Positions 1 through 9,590 of a stretch of 20,001 bases of DNA are shown piece after piece. Numbering within the stretch: the stretch's first letter is position 1; every line of letters starts with the position of its first letter. The position numbers were made by a program, and so were the translations under genes. This DNA is from Hydnum rufescens UP504. Lineage: Eukaryota; Basidiomycota; Agaricomycetes; Cantharellales; Hydnaceae. The notes below the pieces were generated by a model. It did not search any database and had not been told where the DNA came from. It saw nothing but the letters and a program-made list of their open reading frames with translations. The stretch spans positions 3,607 through 23,607 of the forward strand of contig MU129356.1 in NCBI GenBank assembly GCA_014904985.1, read 5' to 3'.

Positions 1-159
1 ATAGTGATAGTTATGGTATCATGCAAAGAAGAACTCCCCCTGACTTAACGTTAAATAATATTACCATATATGGAAATATTATGTAATCAATTACATAATA
101 ATCTTATGTCATCCTGCCATATATGGTCTTCCCAATATAGTAGTAATATTCAGGGTTGT

Positions 160-700
160 TCATGGCCCAACTCATGGGTCTGGCTGGTCATGGGTCTAGA
201 GGTCAAACCCAGGGGTCTAGGGGTCAAACCCATGGGTTTAGGGGTCAGATCCATGGGTCTAGGGGTCAAACCCATGGGTCTAGGGGTCAGACCCATGGGT
301 CTAGGGGTCAAACCCATGGGTCTAGGGGTCAAACCCATGGGTCTAGGGGTCAGACCCATGGGTTTAGGGGTCAGACCCATGGGTTTGGGGGTCAAACCCA
401 TGGGTTTGGGGGTCAAACCCATGGGTCTAGGGGTGAGACCCATGGGTCTGGGGGCCAAACTCATGAGTTTGATGGTCCACCTCATGGGTCTGAGGATCTA
501 ACTCATGGGTATGAGGGTCTGGCTCATGAGTCTGAGGGTCTAACTCATGAGTCCAGGGCTCAAACCCATGGGTCTGGGGTCAAACTCATGCATCTGGAGG
601 TCAAACTCATGGCTCTAGGGGTCAAACCCATGGGTCTAATGCTCTAACTCATGGGTCAGCAGGTCCCACCCATGGGTGGAGTGGCCCAGCCCATGAGTTT
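160..700. repeat. 21-bp minisatellite with CCCATGGG core
   Basis: Head-to-tail tandem repeat with a 21-bp period. The typical unit is CATGGGTCTAGGGGTCAAACC, with A/G and C/T variants. Copies are most regular between about 215 and 440 and become degenerate toward 700, where the spacing is still visible as CTCATGAGT or CCCATGGGT blocks. Because 21 is a multiple of three the array stays open in several frames on both strands and yields seven-residue periodic peptides (MGLGVKP on plus). These look like by-products of the repeat, not proteins. The array directly precedes a decayed chromovirus pol, so it may lie in its gag or spacer region or may be unrelated. Confidence 0.9.
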
Positions 701-819
701 TATTGTCAATACCCTGCCCTGACCATGCCAAAACCATGGTTTAGTGCTGTCCCCTCATGGGTCAATATTTGTCCAACCCATGGGTCTGTGATAGGTTGGG
801 GGACCCTTTGGGTCCTCTC

Positions 820-1290
820 CTGTGCAGTAAAAGCCAACCCAAAGGGTCCAAATCTATCTGCCTGAGGTGCAACAGTAACCCAGTCCGAAAAAGCCAAGTT
901 CTCAGCCCCTTCAAGGAAGCCACGAGTGGGTAAAGGGAGAATTGTTGCCCTCAAAGACACCTACATCCCCAGAGGACACATAGCCCAAGTACGAGTAAAG
1001 GGGAACTATGATCTTCATAACAGAGTATGATTAATCAAAAAACGTATACTATGGAGGGGCAGCCACAGCTTCCTGGCCATGGTCGATTGCATAGTGGACA
1101 CTGCTGAGGAACTAACATTGCCTGTCGCTAATCCTTTGTCCTTACCCAAACTACTCTGCAAGGGTGAATTATTGGGATTCATGGTCGACCCTCATGAATG
1201 CCTCAGTGAGGAGGCCGGTGTTGGAGGGATAAATCCCTACACCATAGAAACCCTATCCGAGGCCGATTTTCCTACCAAACAAACAAATTG
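820..1290 (+). pseudogene. Ty3/gypsy chromovirus pol, protease-to-RT linker (broken 5' part)
   Basis: A frame open except for TGA at 863-865 and TGA near 1027. It reads through KGRIVALKDTYIPRGHIAQV, a stretch with VDTAEELTLPVANP, then LLCKGELLGFMVDPHE. The ending 'PVAN-x-x-x-LP-x-LLCKGELLGFMVDP' matches my memory of the segment just upstream of reverse transcriptase in Agaricomycete Ty3/gypsy polyproteins, where a long run ends in a 'KGE-x-LG-x-x-x-DP' motif. I see no DSGA or DTGA protease active site here. The frame differs from the RT frame downstream because about 1.1 kb of LTR-like sequence separates them. Gag is not recognisable upstream. It is most likely the 5' piece of the element continuing at 2416. 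Family assignment is by recall, not by search. Confidence 0.55.
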
Positions 1291-1490
1291 ATCATCCATC
1301 CATTTCTAAATTTCCACACCCTTCATTCATTGGAGAAACAATCCAAATTCTACACATCCGAAACCCATCATTCCACATTGTTCCTTTGCCTTAAGGGCGA
1401 AGAATTGTGATTATGTAATGACGCAGACTGTGCCTGGCCTTCGTTCTGGACCCGCGGACCTGTCACATGATTCAAAAAGGGATTATGTCA

Positions 1491-1770
1491 CTCTAAAGGA
1501 GTATTTTTCGAATTTCTCCATCAGTTTTGATCGGATTGACTCGGAATGACCACGCCCAGAAAGATACGAATCGTACCTATTGAACGGTACCAAACACGAA
1601 ACTAACGGATAAAAAATGCGGTCCCTGTAACAATATCTTTCCATGATTCATACTCTGAAGGAGTATTTCTTGATTTTCGAAGCCAATTCTTATCGGATTC
1701 GTTCGAGAGTACCATGCCCTGAAAGCTGTTAAAAATGCGCATCGAACGGTACCAAGGGAAAAATGAACGG
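1491..1770 (+). repeat. 118-bp direct duplication inside the LTR-like block
   Basis: Two degenerate copies, 1491-1608 and 1653-1770, offset by 162 bp. Both begin CTCT(A/G)AAGGAGTATTT, share ATCGGATT in the middle and GAACGGTACCAA near the end, and close with AACGG. A shorter echo (CTCCACCAGTTTTGA) occurs near 1990. Repeated blocks upstream of a TATA box in an LTR are often U3 regulatory repeats, which is inference here. Confidence 0.75.
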
Positions 1771-2083
1771 ACGTGAACTCCATTTTTCACAAGACAACCC
1801 CTTCCTCATGACTCCCCCCTTGCTCCACCAACACAAATGACAAATTGGTTCCGGCCCTCTTAATTCCGATGCAAAGGACACTCAGGGCGACCTATTCCAC
1901 CATTCCTTAAGGGAATCTATCCAGTTTCAAAGGAGGAATGCCTTGTAAAGTGTTTTTTTGTCTCTTTTTCACTTGATTCTTGAATATCTCCACCAGTTTT
2001 GAAGCTTTTGACTTCATTTCCTTTTCATTATGCTTCCCTTATCTCTGCTTTTCTTCCGGAATGTTGAATTGTGGTCTGGAATG

Positions 2084-2091
2084 TATATAAA
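2084..2091 (+). promoter_or_regulatory. TATA box of the LTR-like block
   Basis: TATATAAA followed at once by a G-rich run, inside the putative LTR and pointing toward the pol remnant. A similar TATAAAGGGAGGGG arrangement appears in the separate LTR-like insertion at 10565. Confidence 0.45.
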
Positions 2092-2415
2092 GGGGAGGGG
2101 GCATGTAAATATTTGGTTTTTCCCCCTATCACAGTCTGAGGCACTGAAGTATTGCCGCTGTCTGGAGGAGATTTCCCACTTGTCAAGACTGTGTACAGCC
2201 GCATTTAGACTGAATAGTCAAGAGGACAACTTCAGGGTGTGGCCTTGACATCTTATTTTATGACACTGATCTACTCCCTTGAGCAATCACTGTTCATTGG
2301 GATTTTCTATTATCCTAAAAGACCTTCATTTTCCTGGACCTGAATATTCGAATTGTCCCCATGGCTCCCTTCATTTGTCCTATCCTCAACGACGTGGACA
2401 GTAGTTGGATTGGTT

Positions 2416-5400
2416 TATAACCATCCTGCTTACACCGGCCTGAGTCCTGATGACCAAGCATGGTTCCAATGAAGGGCCCTGTTCATCCGTACTCTTGTGG
2501 AGGGGTCCCTTGGCAAACAAGATCTAAATTGAGGGAGTCCCAATGAAATGGTGGAAGCCAAAAACCAGACTTCCAAGGAGGAGCCCCTTGAATCCAGTAG
2601 TGAAGGTGTGAAGACTGCTGAGCCTGGTCATGCAGACGAACTAAAGTCAGAAGACCTAGAAAAACTGATCAATGTGGACCCATCCTTGTCCAACAACCAG
2701 TGTACCCGGATTTATGAAATGTTAAAGGAGCACAAGCTGGCCTTCAGCTTTGATGGATGGTTGGGCAAACATCCAACAAAGGTACACACCGAATTAGTAC
2801 CTGGCACCAAGCCCATGTCCACAGCACTGTATATTGCTTCACCCACTAAAAGGGAGCTTATTGACAAGCAATTGGACCTATGGCTAAAGCAAGGGGTGAT
2901 TGAGCCTTCAAATAGCCCTTGGGGGGCCCCTGTGTTGATTGTACACAAGAATGGCAAGGATTGTCTATGCATTGACTGGAGGAAGTTGAATGCAGCCACA
3001 GTGTCCGACCAGTTCCGCATACCTCAACAGAGTGACATTCTCCAAGCCCTCTTGGGGGCCCAATACCTGTCTTCCTTCAATGCCTTGGCCGGATTCACAC
3101 AGCTGGAATTTGATGACATCTCTCAGCCATATATGGCCATGAGAATGCACCGAGGGTTACACCAATTCACAAGGATGCCTTTTGGGTGGAGGAATGGGCC
3201 ACTGATTTTCCAGCACATGATGCAGGGGATTCTATCCCCTTACCTATAGATATTTACATTGGTATACATTGACAACATTGTGGTTTACTCTCAAACCTTT
3301 GATGAGCACCTGGCCCATGTTAGCCAGGTCCTACATGCCATCAGAAAGTCCGGAATTACATTGGCCCCCCATAAGTGTCATGTAGGATATTGTAGCATAC
3401 AGCTCTTGGGTCAGAAGGTATTGCAACTAGGACTGTCCACCAATGCTGAGAAGATACATGCAGTCACAGCCCTGACTGCACCCCACCACTGTAAAGACCT
3501 GGAGACCTTCCTTGGAATGGCCGTCTACTTTGCCGCATACATTCCCAACTTCTCCAGTATTGCAGCACCCTTGTTCCTCTTGCTACATAAGGGTGCACCT
3601 TGGAACTGGAGCATCAAGCATGAGGAGGCCTACAAAATGATGAAGCAAGCATTGACATCCACACCCATCCAGGGCCACCCTATACAGGGCCAGGTTTACA
3701 GGCTGTATACAGATGCTTCTGACATGGCTCTCGCTGGTGCTCTACAACAAATACAACCCATACTAGTGAAGGATTTATGAGGCACCAAGGTCTATGAATG
3801 TCTCCAAAAAGCATATGACAAATGAAGCCAGATTCCAGAGCTATCTGTAAAACTCTCAGATGCTCACGATGACTGACCTCCCCCAGGACAATGGGCAGGA
3901 ACATTCGAAGAAACCATGGTCCACATAAAAAGAGTCATAGCTTATTGGAGCTGGACCTGCAAGCCTGCTGAAACTCAATATTCCACCACAGAGTGGGAGG
4001 CCCTAGCTGCCAAGGACAGTTTGATCCAATTCCTACCCTTCATAGAAGGGGAATGAATCCTCCTCATGACCGACCATGCTGCCTTACAATGGGCAAAAAC
4101 CTACAAAAATGCAAACTGTCACCTTAGTGCTTGGGGAACAGTATTTGCAGCATTTCTGGGAATGACCATCATACACCGACCAGGGTGAACCCACTCTAAT
4201 GTGGACCCCCTATCCAGACTCCTGTTGACACCTGAGGTGGTGTCCCCTAAAGACCACAGTATCCTCGAGTTGGTTGTGGATGAAGACAGCCAGGCAAAGG
4301 ACTGGAATTTCGCTATTCGTACACCCAGTCTGGGCAAGGCCACTTTCATATCAATGCGGGCCCAGACAGCAGCATCAGAAACAATGACCTTTCCCACTCC
4401 AGGGCCAGGGGTGTCCCCCCCTGACATCCAGGAACTGAGTGTCAGACCCCCAAGCCTGGAAAGACCAGCCCCAGGGCTGAACCTGTCTGTTTCCCCTGAA
4501 ATAGCCTACCAATTCAAGACAGGGTACACCAAGGACCCAGAATTCAAAGCCATCTGGGCCTGTACTGAGTCCATCCTGGACAATCAAAACCCACAAGGAT
4601 GAAAGGTTGAACTTGAACACTTCCATCGATTTACCCGTAGTGATAAAGGACTCCTACTCTTCAAGGACTCTGATGGCCATTCCAGGTTATGCATACCATC
4701 AAAGGAGCAACTTGTGTTAATCAAAGAAGCCCATGATACCCCTCACAAGATGGCTCATGGCTGGTGGGGGAAGACATTGGAAACACTTTGTTGAGGATTT
4801 TACTGGAAATCCATGAGGAAGGACATCCTACACTACTGCGAGACTTGCAACGTCTGCCAAAAGGTCAAACATGACCAGTTAGGGCCCAAAGGATACCTAC
4901 AACCCCTTGACATGCCAAAACTACTGTTTGAGGTCATAAGCATGGACTTCATGACAGGCCTGCCAGAATCAAAGGGCCAAGATGCCATACTGGTTGTCAT
5001 GGACAAGCTCACAAAATATGGAATTTTTATTCCAACTACTACTCATGTAACCACAGCAGGAGTGGCCTCCGTACTACATAAGGAAGTATACAAGCATTTT
5101 GGGCTACCTTCACAGATCATTAGTGATCAGGACCCCCGCTTCTTAAGTAACTTCTGGCGCACATTAACAAGCTACTTTGATACCCAACTAGCCATGTCTA
5201 CTTCACACCACCCACAGACTGATGGTCAGACTGAAGTGATGAACCAACACCTCGAGACTATGATATGGTGTTACATAAATGCAGATTGTAATGACTGGGT
5301 AGACTGGCTGGACATATTAGCCTTGGCCTACAACAGGGCCATACACTCATCCACGCTGGCATCACCAGCTGACTTACTACTAGGATACACCCCTTGGACA

Positions 5401-5997
5401 CCCCTATGTCTACTACAAGAATCAGCTGGTCTACCCTTGACAGCCAGCCCATTGGCTGATGACCATATAAGTGCCCTACATGTTCATAGGTACCTGGCAC
5501 ATGACACAATTATATGGGCTGCAGACTCACAAGCTTACCAATATGACAAAAAAAGGAGGGTTGTCCTTTACGAAGTTGGGGATGAAGTTCTCCTAAACCC
5601 TCACTTGTTGGAACTAGTGGACATCAAGGGAATGGGGTGTAAGCTCATGCAGTGAAGGATTGGTCCATTTGAAATCACCAAAGTCCTTGGCCCGAGCACT
5701 TACAGGCTAAGACTTCCCAACACGATGCCAATGCACAATGTGGTCAACTTGGAGCATCTTACCTTATACAAATGGTCCCAAGACAAGGACCACCCCACAA
5801 TGTTGAACCCCTGCAATGATCTACATGCCTCCAAGGAATATGAAGTGGATGGTATTGTGGACTCCAGGTACAATATGAGAAAATGATCAGTGGAATACCT
5901 AGTCCAATGGTGTGGTTATGGGCCCAAACATGACTCCTGGCAGTCAAGTAGAGACCTACATAATGCTCCAGAGATACTTAAGGAGTTTAAATGTTGA
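2416..5997 (+). pseudogene. Ty3/gypsy chromovirus pol: RT, RNase H, integrase, chromodomain
   Basis: One frame of about 1190 codons with no frameshift, interrupted only by stops: TGA at 2470, 2530, 3778, 3823, 3874, 4054, 4186, 4600, 4792, 5653 and 5884, and TAG at 3247; it ends at TGA 5995-5997. Order: a leader with HPAYTGLSPDDQAWF; RT with KQGVIEPSNSPWGAPV, CIDWRKLNA, TRMPFGWRNGP and YIDNIVVYS; RNase H with YRLYTDASDMALAGAL, TDHAALQWAKTY and NVDPLSR; integrase zinc finger (H-x-H then CETCNVCQ); integrase core with DFMTGLP, SDQDPRFLSNFW and HHPQTDGQTEVMNQ; C-terminal chromodomain. The RT motif YIDD is YIDN, so the catalytic site is lost even without the stops. It would encode the replication and integration enzymes of a fungal chromovirus. 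No flanking LTR pair was found; gag and the 3' LTR are missing or replaced. Confidence 0.93.
5821..5994 (+). other. Chromodomain at the end of the pol remnant
   Basis: Reads EYEVDGIVDSRYNMRK, a TGA at 5884-5886, then SVEYLVQWCGYGPKHDSW followed by a helix-like tail to 5994. The pattern E-x-I/V-x-D-x-R, Y-L-V-x-W-x-G-Y and x-S-W is that of the chromodomain at the C-terminus of chromovirus integrases, which targets insertion to modified histone tails. The expected aromatic residues (Y, W) are present, while the linker arginine is now a stop, consistent with CGA to TGA. Confidence 0.85.
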
Positions 5998-7360
5998 ATG
6001 CTTCCCTGTACTGCCACAGTCCCTGTGTCTCTACCTGCCTTATTTATGGTAGTAGCCGAGCTGAAGCAAACCATGTTGCCCTCCAACCCCACTATGAAGT
6101 CTCATATGGATTTTAAGGATAACAACCCTGCTTGCTACACAGGGGACCCCTGTTATGGGTACACTTTCCATGAAACAGCCCATCCTGTTCTTACACCACT
6201 GATTTCATGACTCACGCGAACCAGGCACATGGGCATCCTGGACATCCTAGGTCAATGGCCCTCATATGAGCTTGTCACCTCAGTACAACCCCTCAGCCTG
6301 CTCACAGCCTTCATCCCGACCTTCTTGCAGCCAATTTGTGACATATGGGATGAGAATAAGCAGTCTGTTGTAAGAAAAAAGTGCCTGGACACCCTTCACA
6401 CCTCATGGGACTATGCCTGGGGTCAGGCCAAAGAAAAACAAACATAACTCCCAGTTTCTAATCCCCACCTTCATTAGAGATATTTGCTACTGGGTTGACG
6501 CACCCAACCAGTCCAGGTTCAAAAATCTGTTCAAACCCTGGTACTGTAGTGATGCCCTTCATGCTCACTACCTTCAAATCACCTGTATCATAGCAATACT
6601 TTTGGCCTTTTCCAACTGCATTGTTGCCCATAAGCTCTTTCTTGGCCCCCACCCCCTGTATGAATGCAAGGAGGACCTGCCCATTGTATCCTGGTACTTG
6701 AGTGCCCCAGTCAGATTCATTTGGGATAAGCCTGTTAGCGAAACCATAGACTCCCTACTGTGGAAACAATTGCATGGTTACTGTCTCTGTGCCTTTGCCG
6801 ATTCCAGTTGTACTATCCATACGACAGAAGCCTTACCTGAGTCCCAGCTCATCTTGCTACAGGATGGATATTTTGTGACCAATGAAGCCAGACTATGAGA
6901 GCCACTCATCCTCTGCAAAAACTTTGAAGGGGATCCCCCTGCCTTCCCTGGTGAAGATGACAGGGAAGCATACAAATGGGAGGACACATTTCTGGATCCC
7001 CCTCCCCATCCTGACAACTTCAACATTCTGGACAACATGACCAAGCTCCTGTACTCAGCAAAGTATTACAGACCTGACAGTACCTTCATGATGGCTGCCA
7101 AACGAAAGGCAGAAAATGCTCGCCCCATGCCCATCAAGAGCATGAACAAGCCTGCTGGTACACAGTTCAATGTACCCATGGCCTCTCCAACCTGGGATGA
7201 TGAGCCCCAAGCCACCGAGACCTCTGGTAACACCTCCAGAAGTGACACGGACCCAGACAGATGGTGGGACAACCTGACTACCCTGCCAAATCCACCCACG
7301 GTCATATATTCCAATCCGACCCATACTCGCTCAAACTATGAACTGTGGCCAGCCTCGTGA
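5998..7360 (+). pseudogene. Unrecognised decayed reading frame downstream of the chromodomain
   Basis: Continues in the pol frame from 5998 to 6447 with one TGA at 6208-6210, then reads on in another frame from about 6413 to 7360 with one TGA at 6896-6898, so a small indel probably lies near 6430. Together about 450 codons. Visible features: a hydrophobic stretch (CIIAILLAFSNCIVAH, near 6585-6632), a motif GPHPLYECKEDLPIVSWYLS, SQLILLQDGYFVTNEARL, and an acidic, proline-rich C-terminal half with PPAFPGEDDREAYKWEDTF and WDDEPQATETS. I recognise no domain. It could be an accessory 3' ORF of the chromovirus, the 5' part of the KDZ element, or a captured host exon. Decay resembles that of its neighbours. 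Confidence 0.5.
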
Positions 7361-7554
7361 AGATGGCAACAGGATCCCTGCACAGGTTCTAACTGTATCC
7401 CAGGAGTGCTCAAAGAGGATTGACACTGGCACCCCGACAAAGGAGCTTTGCACTGACATAGTGAAACCCTGCAATGCTCCAGTTCCTTTCGAAGACAACA
7501 ATCACTGGATCATAGAGCACACCCCCAAGAACCATCATACAACAACAAGTTCCA

Positions 7555-8447
7555 ATGAGCCTCCTAGCAGCACAACCCCCTGAGGATGATCTAGAGCAAC
7601 CCCCAGAATCTCAGTTATTGCTTCTTCCCTTGCAAATCCCCCCATTGATTCAGTCCTCAAACCCACACACTGCAGATGCAGAGCACCAACTTCAGTATGC
7701 CCAGGCAACCAACGCGATCACCGAACTTCAGCAATCACTTACAGTCAGGGCCCACTTGAACAAGTACAAGATTGATCAAGTACAGGGCCAGCATTCAAAT
7801 ACACATGCATGCAATTTCCTTGACAAGGCCAAAGCACATACAAATGGCATAGCCACAAGGTATTGTATTGCCTGAGCTTCTTATCTAACACTTGCAGGTC
7901 ACAGTGAATGGGAGGAAATATTGAAGCCATTGCATGAGCTAGACATCCACTCACTTTCTGAATCTGAGGACAACAGTGAATGAACACCTAGGGACAGACC
8001 TGGCAAAGGCCATCATACTTTATCATGGATCTGGTTCACCACTGGTGCTGCAGGTTCCAAGATGTTAGAAATGCATGAAGGTATTTAATACATATGGATT
8101 TCCTTACAGAGCCTACTAACAGTATGATAGCATTGCAGGTAGAATGGGCTCAGTCGCATGCCTGCATGCTTCAGTGGACAGAAGAAGTCCAATTTTTGCA
8201 AGAAGAAATGTGCTGTGTGCTTGCATTTTACAAGTATCAAGCAGCTTTGTGGGATGAAAGGGGGACCCTACAGACAAGGAATCAATTTCTCAATCTGTGG
8301 GACAGTATATGTGCATATGCAGCTAAACAGTCTACCATCAACCATAATCAGCATGTGAAGTTTGTGGGCATGTGGGCAACTCCTGGGATAGTGAGTGACA
8401 TGGGTCCTGATTCAGATGCCAAGAAGGATGGGTTGGATGATGAATAG
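7555..8447 (+). pseudogene. KDZ-type transposase, C-terminal part
   Basis: Reads LLLLPLQIPPLIQ, then a helical stretch (ATNAITELQQSLTVRAHL), KYKIDQVQGQHSNTHACNFL, TLAGHSEWEEILKPLHELDI, LSWIWF, and after an intron VEWAQSHACMLQWTEEVQFL, QEEMCCVLAFYKYQAALWDE and a final AYAAKQS helix, ending at TAG 8445-8447. This order (x-LLLPS-like start, K-Y-K-x-x-V-x-x-Q, S-W-I-W, R/V-E-W-x-x-A, Q-E-E-M-R-R-V-L-like) is that of the C-terminal region of Agaricomycete KDZ (Kyakuja-Dileera-Zisupton) transposases, by recall. In-frame TGA at 7873-7875 and 7981-7983 break it. The catalytic core should lie upstream but is not visible, so this is a 5'-truncated copy. The pair 'EEMCC' where family members usually have arginines fits CpG decay. 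Confidence 0.72.
8081..8130 (+). other. 50-nt spliceosomal intron in the KDZ transposase remnant
   Basis: GTATTT donor after GAAG, CTACTAAC branch site at 8113-8120, acceptor ATAG at 8130. Removing it joins ...MHE to ALQVEW in frame (codon split G/CA), which matches the expected family order. The length is normal for basidiomycete introns. Alternative acceptors at 8109 (TTACAG) and 8138 (TTGCAG) exist; the first also keeps frame but would give a 29-nt intron. Confidence 0.6.
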
Positions 8448-8644
8448 TGGGGTACCTGCAGTGAAGATGTCATTTTTGTATTTATAACTGCTTGTACAAC
8501 ACTATTATGTGATTAATGCCTTTGTGATGAACTGAGGGGATGGCAGGAGAGCTCTAAAGGGTGCCAATCACAATGAGTAAGGTTGAGGGATGAGGTTCCC
8601 AAATGGAAGGGGTACATCTATACCTTCAAATCCAAAACTACAAG
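8448..8644. other. Intergenic, 3' flank of the KDZ remnant
   Basis: AT-rich sequence after the KDZ stop, with no open frame of note and no motif I can name. It probably holds the 3' untranslated and terminal part of the KDZ element. I did not find its terminal inverted repeat. Confidence 0.4.
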
Positions 8645-8830
8645 CAAGGTGACCTAGCCTAGACTACTGAAGTGTCTGGAGCTGTTCATGCTAACAAAAG
8701 CTTGTGGGTTTGAAACCTGCAGGTGGCACATTTCATGTGCTATTTTTGACACTATTGGCTTACACCACTGGGCTTGTGGTATCTTGCCTAGTGGCAAGTT
8801 ACTGCATTTATATATTAATTAACACTGGTA
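8645..8830 (+). mobile_element. tRNA-derived SINE-like segment
   Basis: TAGCCTAGACT at 8655-8665 resembles a pol III A box, and GGTTTGAAACC at 8707-8717 resembles a B box. The spacing of about 50 bp is that of a tRNA gene with a variable arm. The stretch can be laid along a Leu/Ser-type tRNA with C-to-T decay. The downstream part to about 8830 has a small hairpin (CTTGCC/GGCAAG, 8784-8799) and no clear poly-A or target duplication. It is not a functional tRNA: the anticodon arm is not convincing. Confidence 0.35.
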
Positions 8831-8920
8831 TGATACCATGTTTGATGTATTCACAGTACAGCCTGTAGTGACAGGGTCCTCTCTGTGCCTTGTTGTTTGG
8901 GCATTGATAAGCAGGGTTGC

Positions 8921-8932
8921 GGGGGGGGGGGG
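8921..8932 (+). repeat. 12-nt G homopolymer
   Basis: Twelve consecutive G within the outermost exon of the left (minus-strand) array. It reads as poly-C on the transcribed strand. It may be an assembly-sensitive spot. Confidence 0.9.
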
Positions 8933-8968
8933 TTCATGTCAGTATTCACTCGCAAGAGAAGTCGAGAC

Positions 8969-9077
8969 CTACAGGATAAGAAATTTAAATCAGTTAATAA
9001 TTGAACACCACACAAAAAGAGCAGCTTTCACTGCTCTTTTTGTGTGGGTGTAGCTACTGGGTGGGACAGGGACTCAC
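8969..9077 (-). other. Array intron L1 with hairpin A
   Basis: On the minus strand: donor GTAAG|GTGAGT (G at 9077), TTAACTGAT branch-like site around 8990-9000, acceptor CCTGTAG ending at 8969; 109 nt. It contains hairpin A with a perfect 17-bp stem (9008-9024 with 9031-9047) and loop CTTTCA. The matching exon hairpin B is at 9090-9115. Same design as the other six introns of the array. Confidence 0.7.
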
Positions 9078-9387
9078 CTTACATAGGACCACACACCTGC
9101 TGTGGTGGGTGTGTGATTCCTGGTGCCCACATTAGGTGTGGGTGCATCCTTGTTCAGTGTGGTTGCATCCCCATTTGATGTGGCCATGTCCTCATTTGGC
9201 ATGGTGCCACATGTCACATCCTGGGCACATTGGTGTGGCATGTTGGTTTGGCATGGTGTGTTGTGTTGGCATGTCATGTTGCATTGGCATGTCACATTGC
9301 TGTGCTGCATTCGCATTGGCATGTCACATGGGTGTTTGGGCTCTGGTCATTTTGTGGGTTACCATTGTGCATTGGACAAGGGCCCAG
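9078..9387 (-). CDS. Array exon between introns L2 and L1, possible coding exon
   Basis: On the minus strand the exon is open for 82 codons from an ATG at 9322 to the donor at 9077, with peptide pieces TMPNEDMATSNGDATT and NHTPTTAGVWSYVR at its end. The last segment is encoded by hairpin B (arms 9090-9097 and 9108-9115). The same HTP-x-x-AGVW-x-Y peptide appears at the end of other array exons (9500-9540, 11512-11553), which favours a repeated coding exon. Composition is low-complexity (M, T, N, C, Q). I recognise no family. The first part, near the acceptor at 9387, has a stop in this frame. Confidence 0.4.
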
Positions 9388-9499
9388 CTAGAATAATTAA
9401 AAGCACATTAGTAAAAAAATTTGAAAGCAGCACAAAAAGAGCAGCTTTTGCTGCTCTTTTTGTGCCAATGTATCTACTACAATTCATAAAAAGACATAC
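9388..9499 (-). other. Array intron L2 with hairpin A
   Basis: Minus strand: donor TACAAG|GTATGT (9499), branch TACTAAT near 9407-9413, acceptor TTATTCTAG ending at 9388; 112 nt. Hairpin A has a 15-bp perfect stem (9430-9444 with 9451-9465), extended by a C-G pair across a TTTT loop. The section between hairpin and donor (TAGTAGATACA) is shared, in inverted orientation, with intron R1 on the right side. Confidence 0.75.
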
Positions 9500-9504
9500 C
9501 TTGT

Positions 9505-9540
9505 ATGACCACACACCCGCTGCTGCAGGTGTGTGGTCAT
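9505..9540. repeat. Exon hairpin B, left copy L2
   Basis: Perfect 13-bp arms ATGACCACACACC (9505-9517) and GGTGTGTGGTCAT (9528-9540) with a CGCTGCTGCA middle. It lies 5 nt from the donor of intron L2. Read on minus it encodes DDHTPAAAGVWSYK up to the splice site. Confidence 0.9.
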
Positions 9541-9590
9541 CTGTGCCTGCCTGTTGGTTTCCTGTTCAGTTGATGTATGTGCATTTTAAT

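Larger units (their letters stand above)
1291..2400 (+). mobile_element. LTR-like insertion splitting the chromovirus pol
   Basis: Non-coding block between two parts of one pol gene. A purine-rich stretch near 1391-1405 followed by TGTGATTATGTAATGACGCA (from about 1407) resembles the polypurine tract and 5' LTR edge of fungal gypsy elements. TATATAAA at 2084-2091, followed by a G-rich stretch, is a plausible LTR promoter. An internal direct duplication lies at 1491-1608 and 1653-1770. CG dinucleotides are clearly commoner at 1440-1780 than in the flanking pol, suggesting a younger insertion. The 3' edge is not resolved: pol-like coding resumes by about 2416, and I found no convincing target-site duplication. 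It could be a solo LTR plus a scrap of internal 3' sequence, or the 3' end of a truncated nested element. Confidence 0.5.

Noticed and set aside
70..647. Long frames on both strands with seven-residue repeats
   Set aside because: By-products of a 21-bp tandem repeat; open in several frames with no other coding sign.
7860..7897. 38-nt intron ending CTTGCAG in the KDZ remnant
   Set aside because: The frame reads through this stretch (YCIA, stop, ASYLTLAGH) in the expected family order, so it is coding with a TGA, not an intron.
9008..9047. Hairpin followed by T run, as in a bacterial rho-independent terminator
   Set aside because: The same structure recurs in introns with eukaryotic splice signals and the context is fungal transposons; the T run is part of the stem.
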